21,742 nucleotides of DNA from JAZBPO01 sp036351675 (GTDB taxonomy: Bacteria; Pseudomonadota; Gammaproteobacteria; Pseudomonadales; Azotimanducaceae): contig JAZBPO010000488.1 in NCBI GenBank assembly GCA_036351675.1, positions 1 through 21,742 of the forward strand. The letters are read 5' to 3'. Positions within the stretch are counted from its first letter, which is position 1, and each line of letters opens with the position of its first letter. Made by a program: the position numbers and the translations under genes. Of the stretch, positions 1 to 8,990 are shown one piece after another. The notes beneath the pieces were generated by a model. That model made no database searches. It was not told the origin of the DNA and worked only from the letters and a program-made list of their open reading frames with translations.

Positions 1-776
1 AGGCCGTCGGGGAGGGTGTCGGTCGGTTCTCCGTAGGCGATCGCGTCTGTGCGCTGCTCGCGGGCGGCGGCTACGCGGAACGCGTCGTGTGCCCGGCCGG
101 TCAGGCGCTCCCCGTTCCGGCGGGCGTGGAGCTCGTCGACGCGGCGGCGCTGCCCGAGGTCTTCGCGACGGCGTATCTGAATCTCTACATGGAAGCGGGC
201 GCCCGCGTCGGCGAGCGCCTGTTGCTCCATGCCGGCGCGAGCGGCGTCGGCACGGCCGGCATCCAGCTCGCCCGGGCCTTCGGCAACCCGGTGTGGGTGA
301 CGGCCGGCAGCGACGAGAAGATCGAGCGCTGCGTGGCCCTCGGCGCCGAGGCCGGCCACGTTCGTCACGCCGGGAGCTTCGCACCGGCCGTGAAGGAATG
401 GACCGACGGCGCCGGAATGGACGTGATTCTCGATCCCGTCGGTGGCGCCTACCTCGAGGACAACATCGCCTCGCTCGCCGTCGACGGACGCCTCGTGATC
501 ATCGGCCTCATGGGCGGCGCGAAGGGGGAGCTGCCGATCGGCGTGGCCATGGTCAAGCGTCTGCGGGTCATCGGTTCGACGCTGCGCGCGCGTTCCGTCG
601 CGGCCAAGGCCGAGGTCATGGACCAGCTCGAGGCTCGCGTCTGGCCGCGCATCGCCGCCGGGAAGATCCGGCCCATCGTGGAGGATCGGCTGGCCATCAC
701 GGAAGCCGCGAAGGCCCACGAGCTGATCGCTTCCGACGCCACCTTCGGCAAGGTGCTGCTCACCTTCGAGGCCTGA
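1..776 (+). CDS. NAD(P)H quinone oxidoreductase, PIG3 (TP53I3) family, 5'-truncated
   Basis: The frame is open from base 3 to the TGA at 774-776, giving 257 visible residues; the N-terminal GroES-like part lies partly outside the window. This is a medium-chain dehydrogenase/reductase of the zeta-crystallin type, which reduces quinones or related carbonyl compounds with NAD(P)H in the cytoplasm. The Rossmann nucleotide-binding motif ASGVGTAG lies at about visible residues 79-86, followed by VTAGS (cofactor ribose/phosphate contact), DPVGG and GLMGG. The RALPEVFATAY-like stretch and the C-terminal GKVLLTFE match the PIG3 subgroup, as I recall it. No zinc-ligand pattern is visible, as expected for quinone reductases. 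It ends 19 bp from the oppositely oriented valS stop, with no room for an intrinsic terminator. The family is certain; the physiological substrate is unknown. Confidence 0.9.
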   Translation, partial: AVGEGVGRFSVGDRVCALLAGGGYAERVVCPAGQALPVPAGVELVDAAALPEVFATAYLNLYMEAGARVGERLLLHAGASGVGTAGIQLARAFGNPVWVTAGSDEKIERCVALGAEAGHVRHAGSFAPAVKEWTDGAGMDVILDPVGGAYLEDNIASLAVDGRLVIIGLMGGAKGELPIGVAMVKRLRVIGSTLRARSVAAKAEVMDQLEARVWPRIAAGKIRPIVEDRLAITEAAKAHELIASDATFGKVLLTFEA

Positions 777-795
777 GCGCCGCGGTCCCGTCCCG

Positions 796-3576
<2,781 letters not shown>

Positions 3577-3584
3577 CCGTAGTC

Positions 3585-4139
3585 CTAGTCGTGGTGTCCG
3601 TCGGCGGGACCGAAGACGTCGCTCATGAGGCCGTCGAGCTCGCGTGTCATCTCCCGGGCGAGAGCGTCGCGCAGGCGGTCCAGTGCTTCACCCACGATCT
3701 GCTCCATGCGCGGCGCGAGGCGCATCGCCACCGCTTCACGCAGGCGTGCTTCGCGCTCGCGCCTGCTCGCCTCGTCGAGGCCGAGGCTGAAGGCGTTCAC
3801 GCCGGTGCGGACGTCCGCGAGGATACGTTCCCGTTCCTCGGCCCAGTCGTCGTCCAGCAGCCGATCCGCGAAGGCCCGGACGTCGATCAGGTCGCCCTGG
3901 TCCTCCTGGCGCTGCCGGCTGGGCTCCATGGGGGGCGCAGCTGCGGGTGCGGCGCCCGGCGCCCCCTGCGTCGTCGGCTCGACGACCTCGCGCAGCACGG
4001 GGATCGCCTCGGCGGCCGGTACGTCCGCCGCATCGTCGCCGAGCAGCGACCGGATGGCCTCCAGATCATCGAGCAGGCGACTGCGGCCCCGCGCGTCGAG
4101 GCGTCTCGTCCGGCGATCGAACTCGTCTTCCTCGCTCAT
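3585..4139 (-). CDS. Conserved-position protein of unknown function between holC and valS
   Basis: A 184-residue acidic protein without signal peptide or membrane segment. The start is ATG at 4139-4137, overlapping the holC TGA as ATGA, preceded by a purine-rich AAGAAGG element inside the end of holC; translational coupling is likely. The N-terminal third is charged and contains IPVLREVVEP (about 53-62). A Pro/Ala-rich linker follows. The rest (about 90-175) is helical and heptad-like, rich in Arg, Glu and Leu, which suggests a coiled coil or dimer. From memory, pseudomonads have an unnamed gene at the same place with a similar IPVLTEVV-type motif. I cannot assign a function. The tight link to holC suggests, without proving, a replication-associated partner. 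Confidence 0.85.
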   Translation of the reverse strand: MSEEDEFDRRTRRLDARGRSRLLDDLEAIRSLLGDDAADVPAAEAIPVLREVVEPTTQGAPGAAPAAAPPMEPSRQRQEDQGDLIDVRAFADRLLDDDWAEERERILADVRTGVNAFSLGLDEASRREREARLREAVAMRLAPRMEQIVGEALDRLRDALAREMTRELDGLMSDVFGPADGHHD

Positions 4140-4591
4140 GAACCCTTCTTCCCGAGTTCGTGATAGTCGAGCGGGTAGCCGCGCTCCCGGTAGAAGCGGT
4201 AGTGCGCTCGCGCCCGCGCGCGCATCTCCTCGTCGCTGCAGACGATCTCGGCCACGCGCTCGAAGGCGGCGAAGCCCTCCGGTACGGCATCCGTCAGGTT
4301 CACCAGCAGGCCCGCAGTGTCGTCGAGGAGGTGCCGTGCGCGCATCCCCTCCGGCGTCGCGAGGAGCACCGGCGTGCGCGCAGCCTCGCTGGCGCCGAAG
4401 TGCGCATGGGGCAGGAATGCACCCGGCTCCGCCCAGAGCGCCTCGGCGAGACGGTCCCGACTCGCGTCGTCGGGCAGCAGCAGGACCGAACGCAACCCCT
4501 CGCGCCAGGCACGCGACAGGAGCCGGATGGCGAACCGTTCGCGCGCCTCGGCGCGGACTTCCGGCAGTCCGTAGAAGTCGACCCGGGTCAT
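4136..4591 (-). CDS. holC: DNA polymerase III subunit chi
   Basis: The chi subunit of the clamp-loader complex; in Escherichia coli it binds psi (HolD) and contacts the C-terminus of single-strand binding protein. The 151 residues fit the family (about 140-150). The N-terminus MTRVDFYGL, the LLSRAW and VLLLPDD strands, the LAEALWAEP block with F-P-H after it, the LLVNLTDAVPEGFAAFERVAEIV segment and the RARAHYRFYRERGYPL tail align with HolC in order. The start ATG at 4591-4589 lies 9 nt after pepA, with a GAAGG ribosome-binding element overlapping the pepA stop region. The stop overlaps the next start. The pepA-holC-valS order is classic for gammaproteobacteria. Confidence 0.93.
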   Translation of the reverse strand: MTRVDFYGLPEVRAEARERFAIRLLSRAWREGLRSVLLLPDDASRDRLAEALWAEPGAFLPHAHFGASEAARTPVLLATPEGMRARHLLDDTAGLLVNLTDAVPEGFAAFERVAEIVCSDEEMRARARAHYRFYRERGYPLDYHELGKKGS

Positions 4592-4600
4592 GCGCGGCCT

Positions 4601-6091
4601 TCAGTCCCCCGCACGTGCCCCGAGCCAGTGGAGCAGCAGTCTCACCGGTCGGCCCGTCGCGCCCTTGCGCGCGCCGCTGAGCCAGGCGCTGCCCGCTATG
4701 TCCAGGTGTGCCCAGGGGTAGTTGCGCGTGAAGCGAGAGAGGAAGCAGGCGGCCGTGACGCTGCCCGCCTCGCGGCCGCCCACGTTCGCCATGTCGGCGA
4801 AGTTCGATTTCAGCTGCTGCTGATAGTCGTCCCACAGCGGCATGCGCCAGGCGCGATCACCCGTCTCCTCGCCGGCCGCGAGCAGGCCCTGCGCCAGCTC
4901 GTCGTCGTTGGCGAACAGTGCCGTCGCGTGATGGCCGAGGGCCACCACGGCGGCGCCGGTCAGCGTCGCGATGTCCACGACCGCGGTCGGTTCGAAGCGC
5001 TCGGCGTAGGTCAGCGTATCGCAGAGCACGAGGCGCCCCTCGGCATCCGTGTTGAGGATCTCCACGGTCTGCCCGCTCATGGTCTTCACGATGTCACCGG
5101 GACGGCTTGCGGTGCCGCTCGGCATGTTCTCGGCCGCGGCGATCAGACCGACGACGTTCTCGGCGAGGCCCAGTTCGGGCAAAGCGCGCATGACGCCGAG
5201 TACGCTCGCGGCGCCGCACATGTCGAACTTCATCTCGTCCATGGCCGGACCGGGCTTGATGCTGATGCCGCCCGTGTCGAAGGTGATGCCCTTGCCGACG
5301 ATGGCACGGGGCTTCGCCTTCGCCTTGCCGCCGCTGTACTCGATGACGATGAGCTTCGCGGGCTCGGCGCTGCCGGCGGTGACGGAGAGGAAGGAGCCCA
5401 TGCCGAGGGTGCGCATCTGCTTCTCCTCGACGATGCGCACGCGGATCGACGCGTGCTTCCTGGCCAGTGCTTTCGCTTCCTCCGCGAGGTAGGTCGGCGT
5501 GCAGACGTTGCCGGGCAGATTGCCCAGCGTCCGGGCGTAGTCGACGCCGGCCGCGATGGGCGCGGCGATGCGCACCGCACGCTGCAGCTGGCTCCGGTAC
5601 GCCGTCTCCGTGTGCAGCAGCAGGCGCTCGACGGTGACCGCGCCGTCCTCCGGTGGAGTGCTGAAGTACTCCGTGAAGCGATAGGCCTCCTGCGCTGCGA
5701 CGGCCACCGCCTCCGCAGCCACGGCACCATGGCCCGGGCCGCGGTCCGCGAGCGGGGACGTCAGCAGCATGGCGTCCTTCGCCCGGGTCGCGAGCAGACC
5801 ATTGATGGCGCCCGCGAGGATCTTGCGCAGGGTACGGGCGTCGATGACCTCGTCTTCCCCGGTGGCGACGAGCAGCACGCGCTCGGCCTTGAGGCCGGGG
5901 GCGTCGTGCAGCAGTACGGTCTTTCCGGGGCCGGTCGCGAGCTCGCCGCTGTCCGCGAGACGACGGACGCGGTCGCGGAGCGCCGCGTCCAGGGCGGCGA
6001 CGCCGCAGCTGCCCGCATCCACGCGCACCGGGACGACGAGACAACCGGTGCGCAGGTTCTCGGGACGGCCGCTCTTGACGGCGAACTCCAT
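4601..6091 (-). CDS. pepA: Leucyl aminopeptidase, M17 family
   Basis: Cytoplasmic hexameric di-metal aminopeptidase that removes N-terminal residues from peptides. In E. coli it also binds DNA, in Xer recombination at cer and in carAB control. The 496 residues are typical. By alignment with E. coli PepA the metal ligands are K267, D272, D290, D349 and E351, and the catalytic residues are K279 and R353; the signature NTDAEGRL is at 347-354. The N-terminal macro-like domain spans about 1-170. The start ATG at 6091-6089 is fixed by a perfect AGGAGG at 6102-6097 (5 nt spacing). It is followed by holC after 9 nt. In relatives pepA is usually divergent from lptF-lptG; here the upstream neighbour is instead an RDD protein on the same strand. 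Confidence 0.97.
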   Translation of the reverse strand: MEFAVKSGRPENLRTGCLVVPVRVDAGSCGVAALDAALRDRVRRLADSGELATGPGKTVLLHDAPGLKAERVLLVATGEDEVIDARTLRKILAGAINGLLATRAKDAMLLTSPLADRGPGHGAVAAEAVAVAAQEAYRFTEYFSTPPEDGAVTVERLLLHTETAYRSQLQRAVRIAAPIAAGVDYARTLGNLPGNVCTPTYLAEEAKALARKHASIRVRIVEEKQMRTLGMGSFLSVTAGSAEPAKLIVIEYSGGKAKAKPRAIVGKGITFDTGGISIKPGPAMDEMKFDMCGAASVLGVMRALPELGLAENVVGLIAAAENMPSGTASRPGDIVKTMSGQTVEILNTDAEGRLVLCDTLTYAERFEPTAVVDIATLTGAAVVALGHHATALFANDDELAQGLLAAGEETGDRAWRMPLWDDYQQQLKSNFADMANVGGREAGSVTAACFLSRFTRNYPWAHLDIAGSAWLSGARKGATGRPVRLLLHWLGARAGD

Positions 6092-6157
6092 GAAGCCCTC
6101 CTGGGTATCCGAGCTGGGAAGATGGCGGCGAGATCCGCGGGTTTCCGCAGGGGCGCG

Positions 6158-6186
6158 AGTCTACCGCGAAACGTGTGCAGCGGCAG
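6158..6186 (-). promoter_or_regulatory. Candidate sigma70 promoter for pepA-holC-valS
   Basis: On the minus strand a -10-like TAGACT (6163-6158) lies 17 nt downstream of a weak -35-like CTGCCG (6186-6181). Transcription would start near 6150 and leave a leader of about 60 nt before the strong pepA ribosome-binding site. The 118-nt gap between the RDD gene and pepA is the largest in the minus-strand run, so an internal promoter is reasonable. The -35 match is poor (3 of 6). Confidence 0.3.
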
Positions 6187-6209
6187 ATCGCACCGGGTCC
6201 CGGGTGGCG

Positions 6210-6710
6210 TCAGCCGCCGTCCGGGATCCGCACGACGCGGGAACCGGAGGCGCGGTCCGGCCAGGTGAGTGCCGAGCGGTCGACGAACTGCCAGAAGTAA
6301 CCGATGCCGAAAAACAGCAGGGAAGGAAGGGCGGCGATGAACCGCTTCAGGGCCTGGGTGGCGGTGATGCGATGGCCAGAGGCGTCGATCACGCGCAGAC
6401 GCCAGGCCTGCATGCCGAGCGTGCGGCCGTGCACCATCCAGAAGAAGGCGAAGAAGGCGAAGGTCTGGAGGAAGATCAGACTTCCGAGCAACGGACCGCT
6501 CACGGTCTGCATGCCTTCCAGGGAGACTGTTGCGGCGCCTTCGGGAATCACCGGGCGCGGCGCGAAGATGTTGACGATGCCGGCCGTGGTCAGCGCCATG
6601 GCGATCACGAGCAGGCCGTCGTAGACCATGGCGCCGAGTCGGCGCAGGAAGCCCGCAGAGGGCAGTTCCGCTGCGAGGTCTGGAGGGATCGGGAGAGTGG
6701 GTTGCGCCAT
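6210..6710 (-). CDS. RDD family inner-membrane protein
   Basis: A 166-residue membrane protein of the RDD family, whose members are small helical membrane proteins, mostly of unclear function (some linked to Na+/H+ antiport). The family landmarks are visible: FLRRLGAMVYDGLL (21-34, with the conserved R and D), GRTLGMQAWRLRVID (95-109) just after the second helix, and the late FVDRSALTWPDRASGSRVV region. Three hydrophobic segments lie at about 27-49, 74-94 and 122-142. The start ATG at 6710-6708 is 10 nt after the preceding small gene; no good Shine-Dalgarno is seen, so coupling is likely. From memory, RDD genes often sit beyond lptG in this neighbourhood; here it directly adjoins pepA. Confidence 0.9.
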   Translation of the reverse strand: MAQPTLPIPPDLAAELPSAGFLRRLGAMVYDGLLVIAMALTTAGIVNIFAPRPVIPEGAATVSLEGMQTVSGPLLGSLIFLQTFAFFAFFWMVHGRTLGMQAWRLRVIDASGHRITATQALKRFIAALPSLLFFGIGYFWQFVDRSALTWPDRASGSRVVRIPDGG

Positions 6711-6720
6711 GGGCGCGCAT

Positions 6721-7023
6721 TCAAGCGCGCAGCCGCCGCTCCCGCAAGGCCGCGTCTGGTCCAGGCGCTGCGGCGCCGCTGCGGCTGCCGCGGGCCGCGC
6801 TCAGATCCTCGAGCATCGCGCGGCGCGTGCGGATCGCCTGCCGGCAGGCCTCCAGGGGCTGGTCGCGGGCGGCCGGATCCTGGCCGAGGAGCCGCTCGAG
6901 CAGTCGCTGGCAGGCGTCGATCTCTCGTTGCAGGCGGGTGCTCAGTGCGCGTGCGAGCCTGTCGTTCGGGTCCCGGAACGGCGCCGGCTCGCCCTGTTCC
7001 GTGTTCGAAGTGCGTGCCGACAT
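6721..7023 (-). CDS. Small helical protein of unknown function
   Basis: A 100-residue hydrophilic protein with no signal peptide or membrane helix. The central part (about 22-76) is rich in Leu, Arg, Glu and Gln with heptad-like spacing and contains two Cys (38 and 60), suggesting a helical hairpin or short coiled coil. The C-terminus is a basic Ala/Arg/Pro-rich tail. The start ATG at 7023-7021 is the only plausible one: the frame stays open further upstream but holds no ATG, GTG or TTG with a ribosome-binding site. It ends 10 nt before the RDD gene and probably heads that operon. I recognise no family. Base composition fits its neighbours, so it is probably real, but it is the least certain protein gene here. 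Confidence 0.6.
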   Translation of the reverse strand: MSARTSNTEQGEPAPFRDPNDRLARALSTRLQREIDACQRLLERLLGQDPAARDQPLEACRQAIRTRRAMLEDLSAARGSRSGAAAPGPDAALRERRLRA

Positions 7024-7142
7024 GTCTTCCAGTACGTCCTCGACGTCGCCGATATCGCCAAGCCGTAGGTTAGCAGGTGTTTTCCGAATTCGTATGAGGT
7101 TGATCGCATAATTTATTGAAATATTGATTCTAATCTCGACAG
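7024..7142. promoter_or_regulatory. AT-rich divergent promoter region
   Basis: This 119-nt gap separates the divergently transcribed small-protein/RDD operon (-) and the EF-hand gene (+). In 7081-7140, 41 of 60 bases are A or T, against roughly one third in the rest of the window. TTGATC (7100-7105) followed after 16 nt by TATTGA (7122-7127) could serve the plus strand. TTTCAA (7121-7116 on the minus strand) followed by TCATAC could serve the other. None is a strong consensus, so only the region is proposed as regulatory. Confidence 0.45.
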
Positions 7143-8501
7143 ATGCTCGCTTGCGGCAGCGTCGGCACTGGCCGAGACTCGACGGTGCGCCGCCATTGCG
7201 AGACTCCCGTGTTCCGTCGTCACCCCTTTGCCTGGATCGTCGTCCCCGCGCTGCTGCTGGCGCCGGCGTTCTGGTTCTTCACGGATACCCGCCTGAGTGG
7301 CGTCGCGGCCGGTCTCGACCGCGACGGCTCCGGCCTGCTCGAGCGCGACGAGGTCGGCCCCGTCGTCCGGCGTGCCTTCGGCGAAGTCGATCGAGACGGC
7401 TCCGGCGCGGTCGACGCGGTCGAGTTTCGCCGCTGGGTCCTCGCACGCTGGCTGTCCGGCGCGACGCGACCGCTCGCCGTTCCGTCGCTGCCGGAGCGGC
7501 CCGACGCGGAAGCGTTGCGCGCCTGGCTGCGGGCACCGGTCGCGAACGGCGAACTCGACGGGGTCGGTCTTCTCCTGCTCGTGGAAGGCGAAGTCGTCTT
7601 CCGGCACGTGGAGGGATCCCTCGCGGCGGACGCTGCCGTCCCGCTCGCGTCCGCCAGCACCTGGCCGGCGGCACTGGTCTTCGCGTGCCTGCAGGAGCGA
7701 GGCGAACTCGACCTCGAGCGCCCGGTGGGACGCTTCGCTCCGGAGCTGCCGGCAGCCTGGGCGGAGCTACCCGCCACGCGCCTGCTCTCCCACAGTTCGG
7801 GGGCCCCCGGCGGCGATCTGCTGGCCTTCGACGCGGAGACGAGCCTCGCGACCGCCGGGCGGAATCTCGTCCTCACCCGGCAGCCCACGGAGCCGGGCCG
7901 GGTCTTCCGCTACGGCGGCGTGTCCCTGCAGGTGGCGGCCTGGTGGGCGGAGACGGTCACGGAGCGCAGCTGGCGCCGACTCTCCGTCGAGTGTCTGGCC
8001 TGGCCCCTGTCGCTCGAGTCCGCGGCCTGGGGCCACGCGCTCGCCGGCCCCGCGGCGGAGGGGTTCGTCGACGTCGGCGCTGGTCTGTCCATGTCCCTCG
8101 ACGACTACGGCGCCTTCCTGTCGATGCTCCAGCAGGAGGGACGCTACGGCGGTGTGCGCAATCTCTCTCCGGCCACGCTCCGGCTGTTCGAGCGCGATCG
8201 CATCGGGGACATGCCGCGCGAGGCGCTGCCGCCGACGGCGGATCCGGACTGGGGCTATGCGCTCGGCGCCTGGTGCGAACGCCGGCGGGAGGACGGGCGC
8301 TGCACGAGCCTGTCCAGCCCCGGCGCGCTCGGGGCCTATCCGTGGCTCGACCGGGAACGGGGGATCGCGGGGATGATCCTGACCGTGGACGCGCTGCCCC
8401 GGACCCTCGCCTGGAGCAGGGCGACGCGGCAGCTCGCGGAGCGCGTCTACGGGCGGAACGTACTCACTTCCGACGCCAGGGGCCGGTCGCCAGGCGGATG
8501 A
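7143..8501 (+). CDS. Membrane-anchored EF-hand protein with degenerate beta-lactamase/serine-hydrolase domain
   Basis: Up to 452 residues. After a hydrophobic anchor (about 28-46) come two canonical 12-residue EF-hand loops, D59-RDGSGLLERD-E70 and D83-RDGSGAVDAV-E94, predicted to bind Ca2+ outside the cytoplasm. Residues about 120-440 have the layout of the class C beta-lactamase/penicillin-binding-protein-like family: LQERGELDLERPV (183-195), RLLSHSSGAP (213-222), a YGG turn (257-259) and a GIAGMILT strand. By manual alignment the catalytic motifs are lost: SxxK reads S170-A-S-T173, YxN reads Y-G-G, and the C-terminal HxG reads SSP (391-393). It is probably a pseudoenzyme. A GTG at 7209 gives an anchor-first protein and a sensible leader from the AT-rich promoter region; neither start has a good ribosome-binding site. 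Its last 38 nt overlap ydbL tail-to-tail. Confidence 0.85.
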   Translation: MLACGSVGTGRDSTVRRHCETPVFRRHPFAWIVVPALLLAPAFWFFTDTRLSGVAAGLDRDGSGLLERDEVGPVVRRAFGEVDRDGSGAVDAVEFRRWVLARWLSGATRPLAVPSLPERPDAEALRAWLRAPVANGELDGVGLLLLVEGEVVFRHVEGSLAADAAVPLASASTWPAALVFACLQERGELDLERPVGRFAPELPAAWAELPATRLLSHSSGAPGGDLLAFDAETSLATAGRNLVLTRQPTEPGRVFRYGGVSLQVAAWWAETVTERSWRRLSVECLAWPLSLESAAWGHALAGPAAEGFVDVGAGLSMSLDDYGAFLSMLQQEGRYGGVRNLSPATLRLFERDRIGDMPREALPPTADPDWGYALGAWCERRREDGRCTSLSSPGALGAYPWLDRERGIAGMILTVDALPRTLAWSRATRQLAERVYGRNVLTSDARGRSPGG

Positions 8502-8802
8502 ACTGGCCGGGCGGCGTCTTCTCGATCGCCTTCTGCCCGGCGAGCAGCTCCACGGCCTCGAGGTCGATGCCGTTGTCCGCCGCGATGCCGAGGTAGCGTT
8601 CGCGGCGGCGCGCGTTGATGCCCTCCACCAGGGCGCGGATCGCAGCCGAGCCCGGTGCCTCCACCACGCCCAGATAACCGTTCGCCTGCTCGCCCACGAG
8701 ACCGTCGCGCTTGGCGTCGTCGAGGGCGTCGGCGCGGACCGGCCCGGTCAGACCGAGGAGCAGGGTCAGTAGCAGGAGGGAGAAGCGCCGGCGCTGCATC
8801 AT
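8464..8802 (-). CDS. ydbL: YdbL family (DUF1318) periplasmic protein
   Basis: A 112-residue secreted protein. The signal peptide has a basic start, a Leu-rich core and probable cleavage after A24 (PVRA|DA). The mature part shows the family features: GLVGEQANGYLGVV, a central INARRRERYLGIAADNGI, AVELLAGQKAIEKTPPGQF and a terminal GPWRRK. In E. coli, YdbL is thought to assist the YdbH-YnbE bridge that moves lipids between inner and outer membranes; genetic work there suggests a chaperone-like role for YdbL. ATG codons at 8802 and 8799 are adjacent; either may be used. It is the last gene of ydbH-ynbE-ydbL, starting 2 nt after ynbE. Its 3' end overlaps the opposing EF-hand gene by 38 nt. Confidence 0.93.
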   Translation of the reverse strand: MMQRRRFSLLLLTLLLGLTGPVRADALDDAKRDGLVGEQANGYLGVVEAPGSAAIRALVEGINARRRERYLGIAADNGIDLEAVELLAGQKAIEKTPPGQFIRLATGPWRRK

Positions 8803-8804
8803 CG

Positions 8805-8990
8805 TCAGAAGAGCTCGCTGTCGTCGCTGAACAGGTCGTCCAGTTCACGCTCGACCTTCACGCGGATCTCGTGCTGGATGTTGACGTTCAGGTTGATGGT
8901 GATCGGTTCGTCCGTCGCCACCTTCACGGTGGGCGTGCAGGCGGCCAGCAGCAGCGCCGTGGCGGCGAGCGTTGGGAGATGGCGCTTCAT
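8805..8990 (-). CDS. ynbE: YnbE family outer-membrane lipoprotein
   Basis: A 61-residue lipoprotein. After the basic N-terminus a short hydrophobic stretch ends in the lipobox LAAC with lipidated Cys18; the next residue is Thr, which suits outer-membrane sorting. The mature peptide contains the alternating strand-forming stretch ITINLNVNIQHEIRVKV (30-46) and an acidic end. In E. coli, YnbE multimerises by beta-strand stacking and joins the C-terminus of YdbH to complete a periplasm-spanning lipid channel. Its ATG (8990-8988) overlaps the ydbH TGA as ATGA, so translation is coupled. The gene is short and easily missed, but order and motifs make it secure. Confidence 0.93.
   Translation of the reverse strand: MKRHLPTLAATALLLAACTPTVKVATDEPITINLNVNIQHEIRVKVERELDDLFSDDSELF

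Noticed and set aside
777..795. Bidirectional terminator between the quinone reductase and valS
   Set aside because: The 19-bp gap has no inverted repeat of useful length and no T-run on either strand.
4160..6268. A 702-codon open frame on the plus strand
   Set aside because: It lies antisense to holC, pepA and part of the RDD gene, which are firmly identified. The translation is Arg/Ala/Gly/His-rich without any domain, as expected for a shadow frame in GC-rich DNA.
7143..7160. Lipobox-like LAC near the start of the EF-hand protein
   Set aside because: It lies at residues 2-4 with no preceding basic and hydrophobic signal segment, so it cannot be a lipoprotein signal; the true hydrophobic anchor is at about 28-46.
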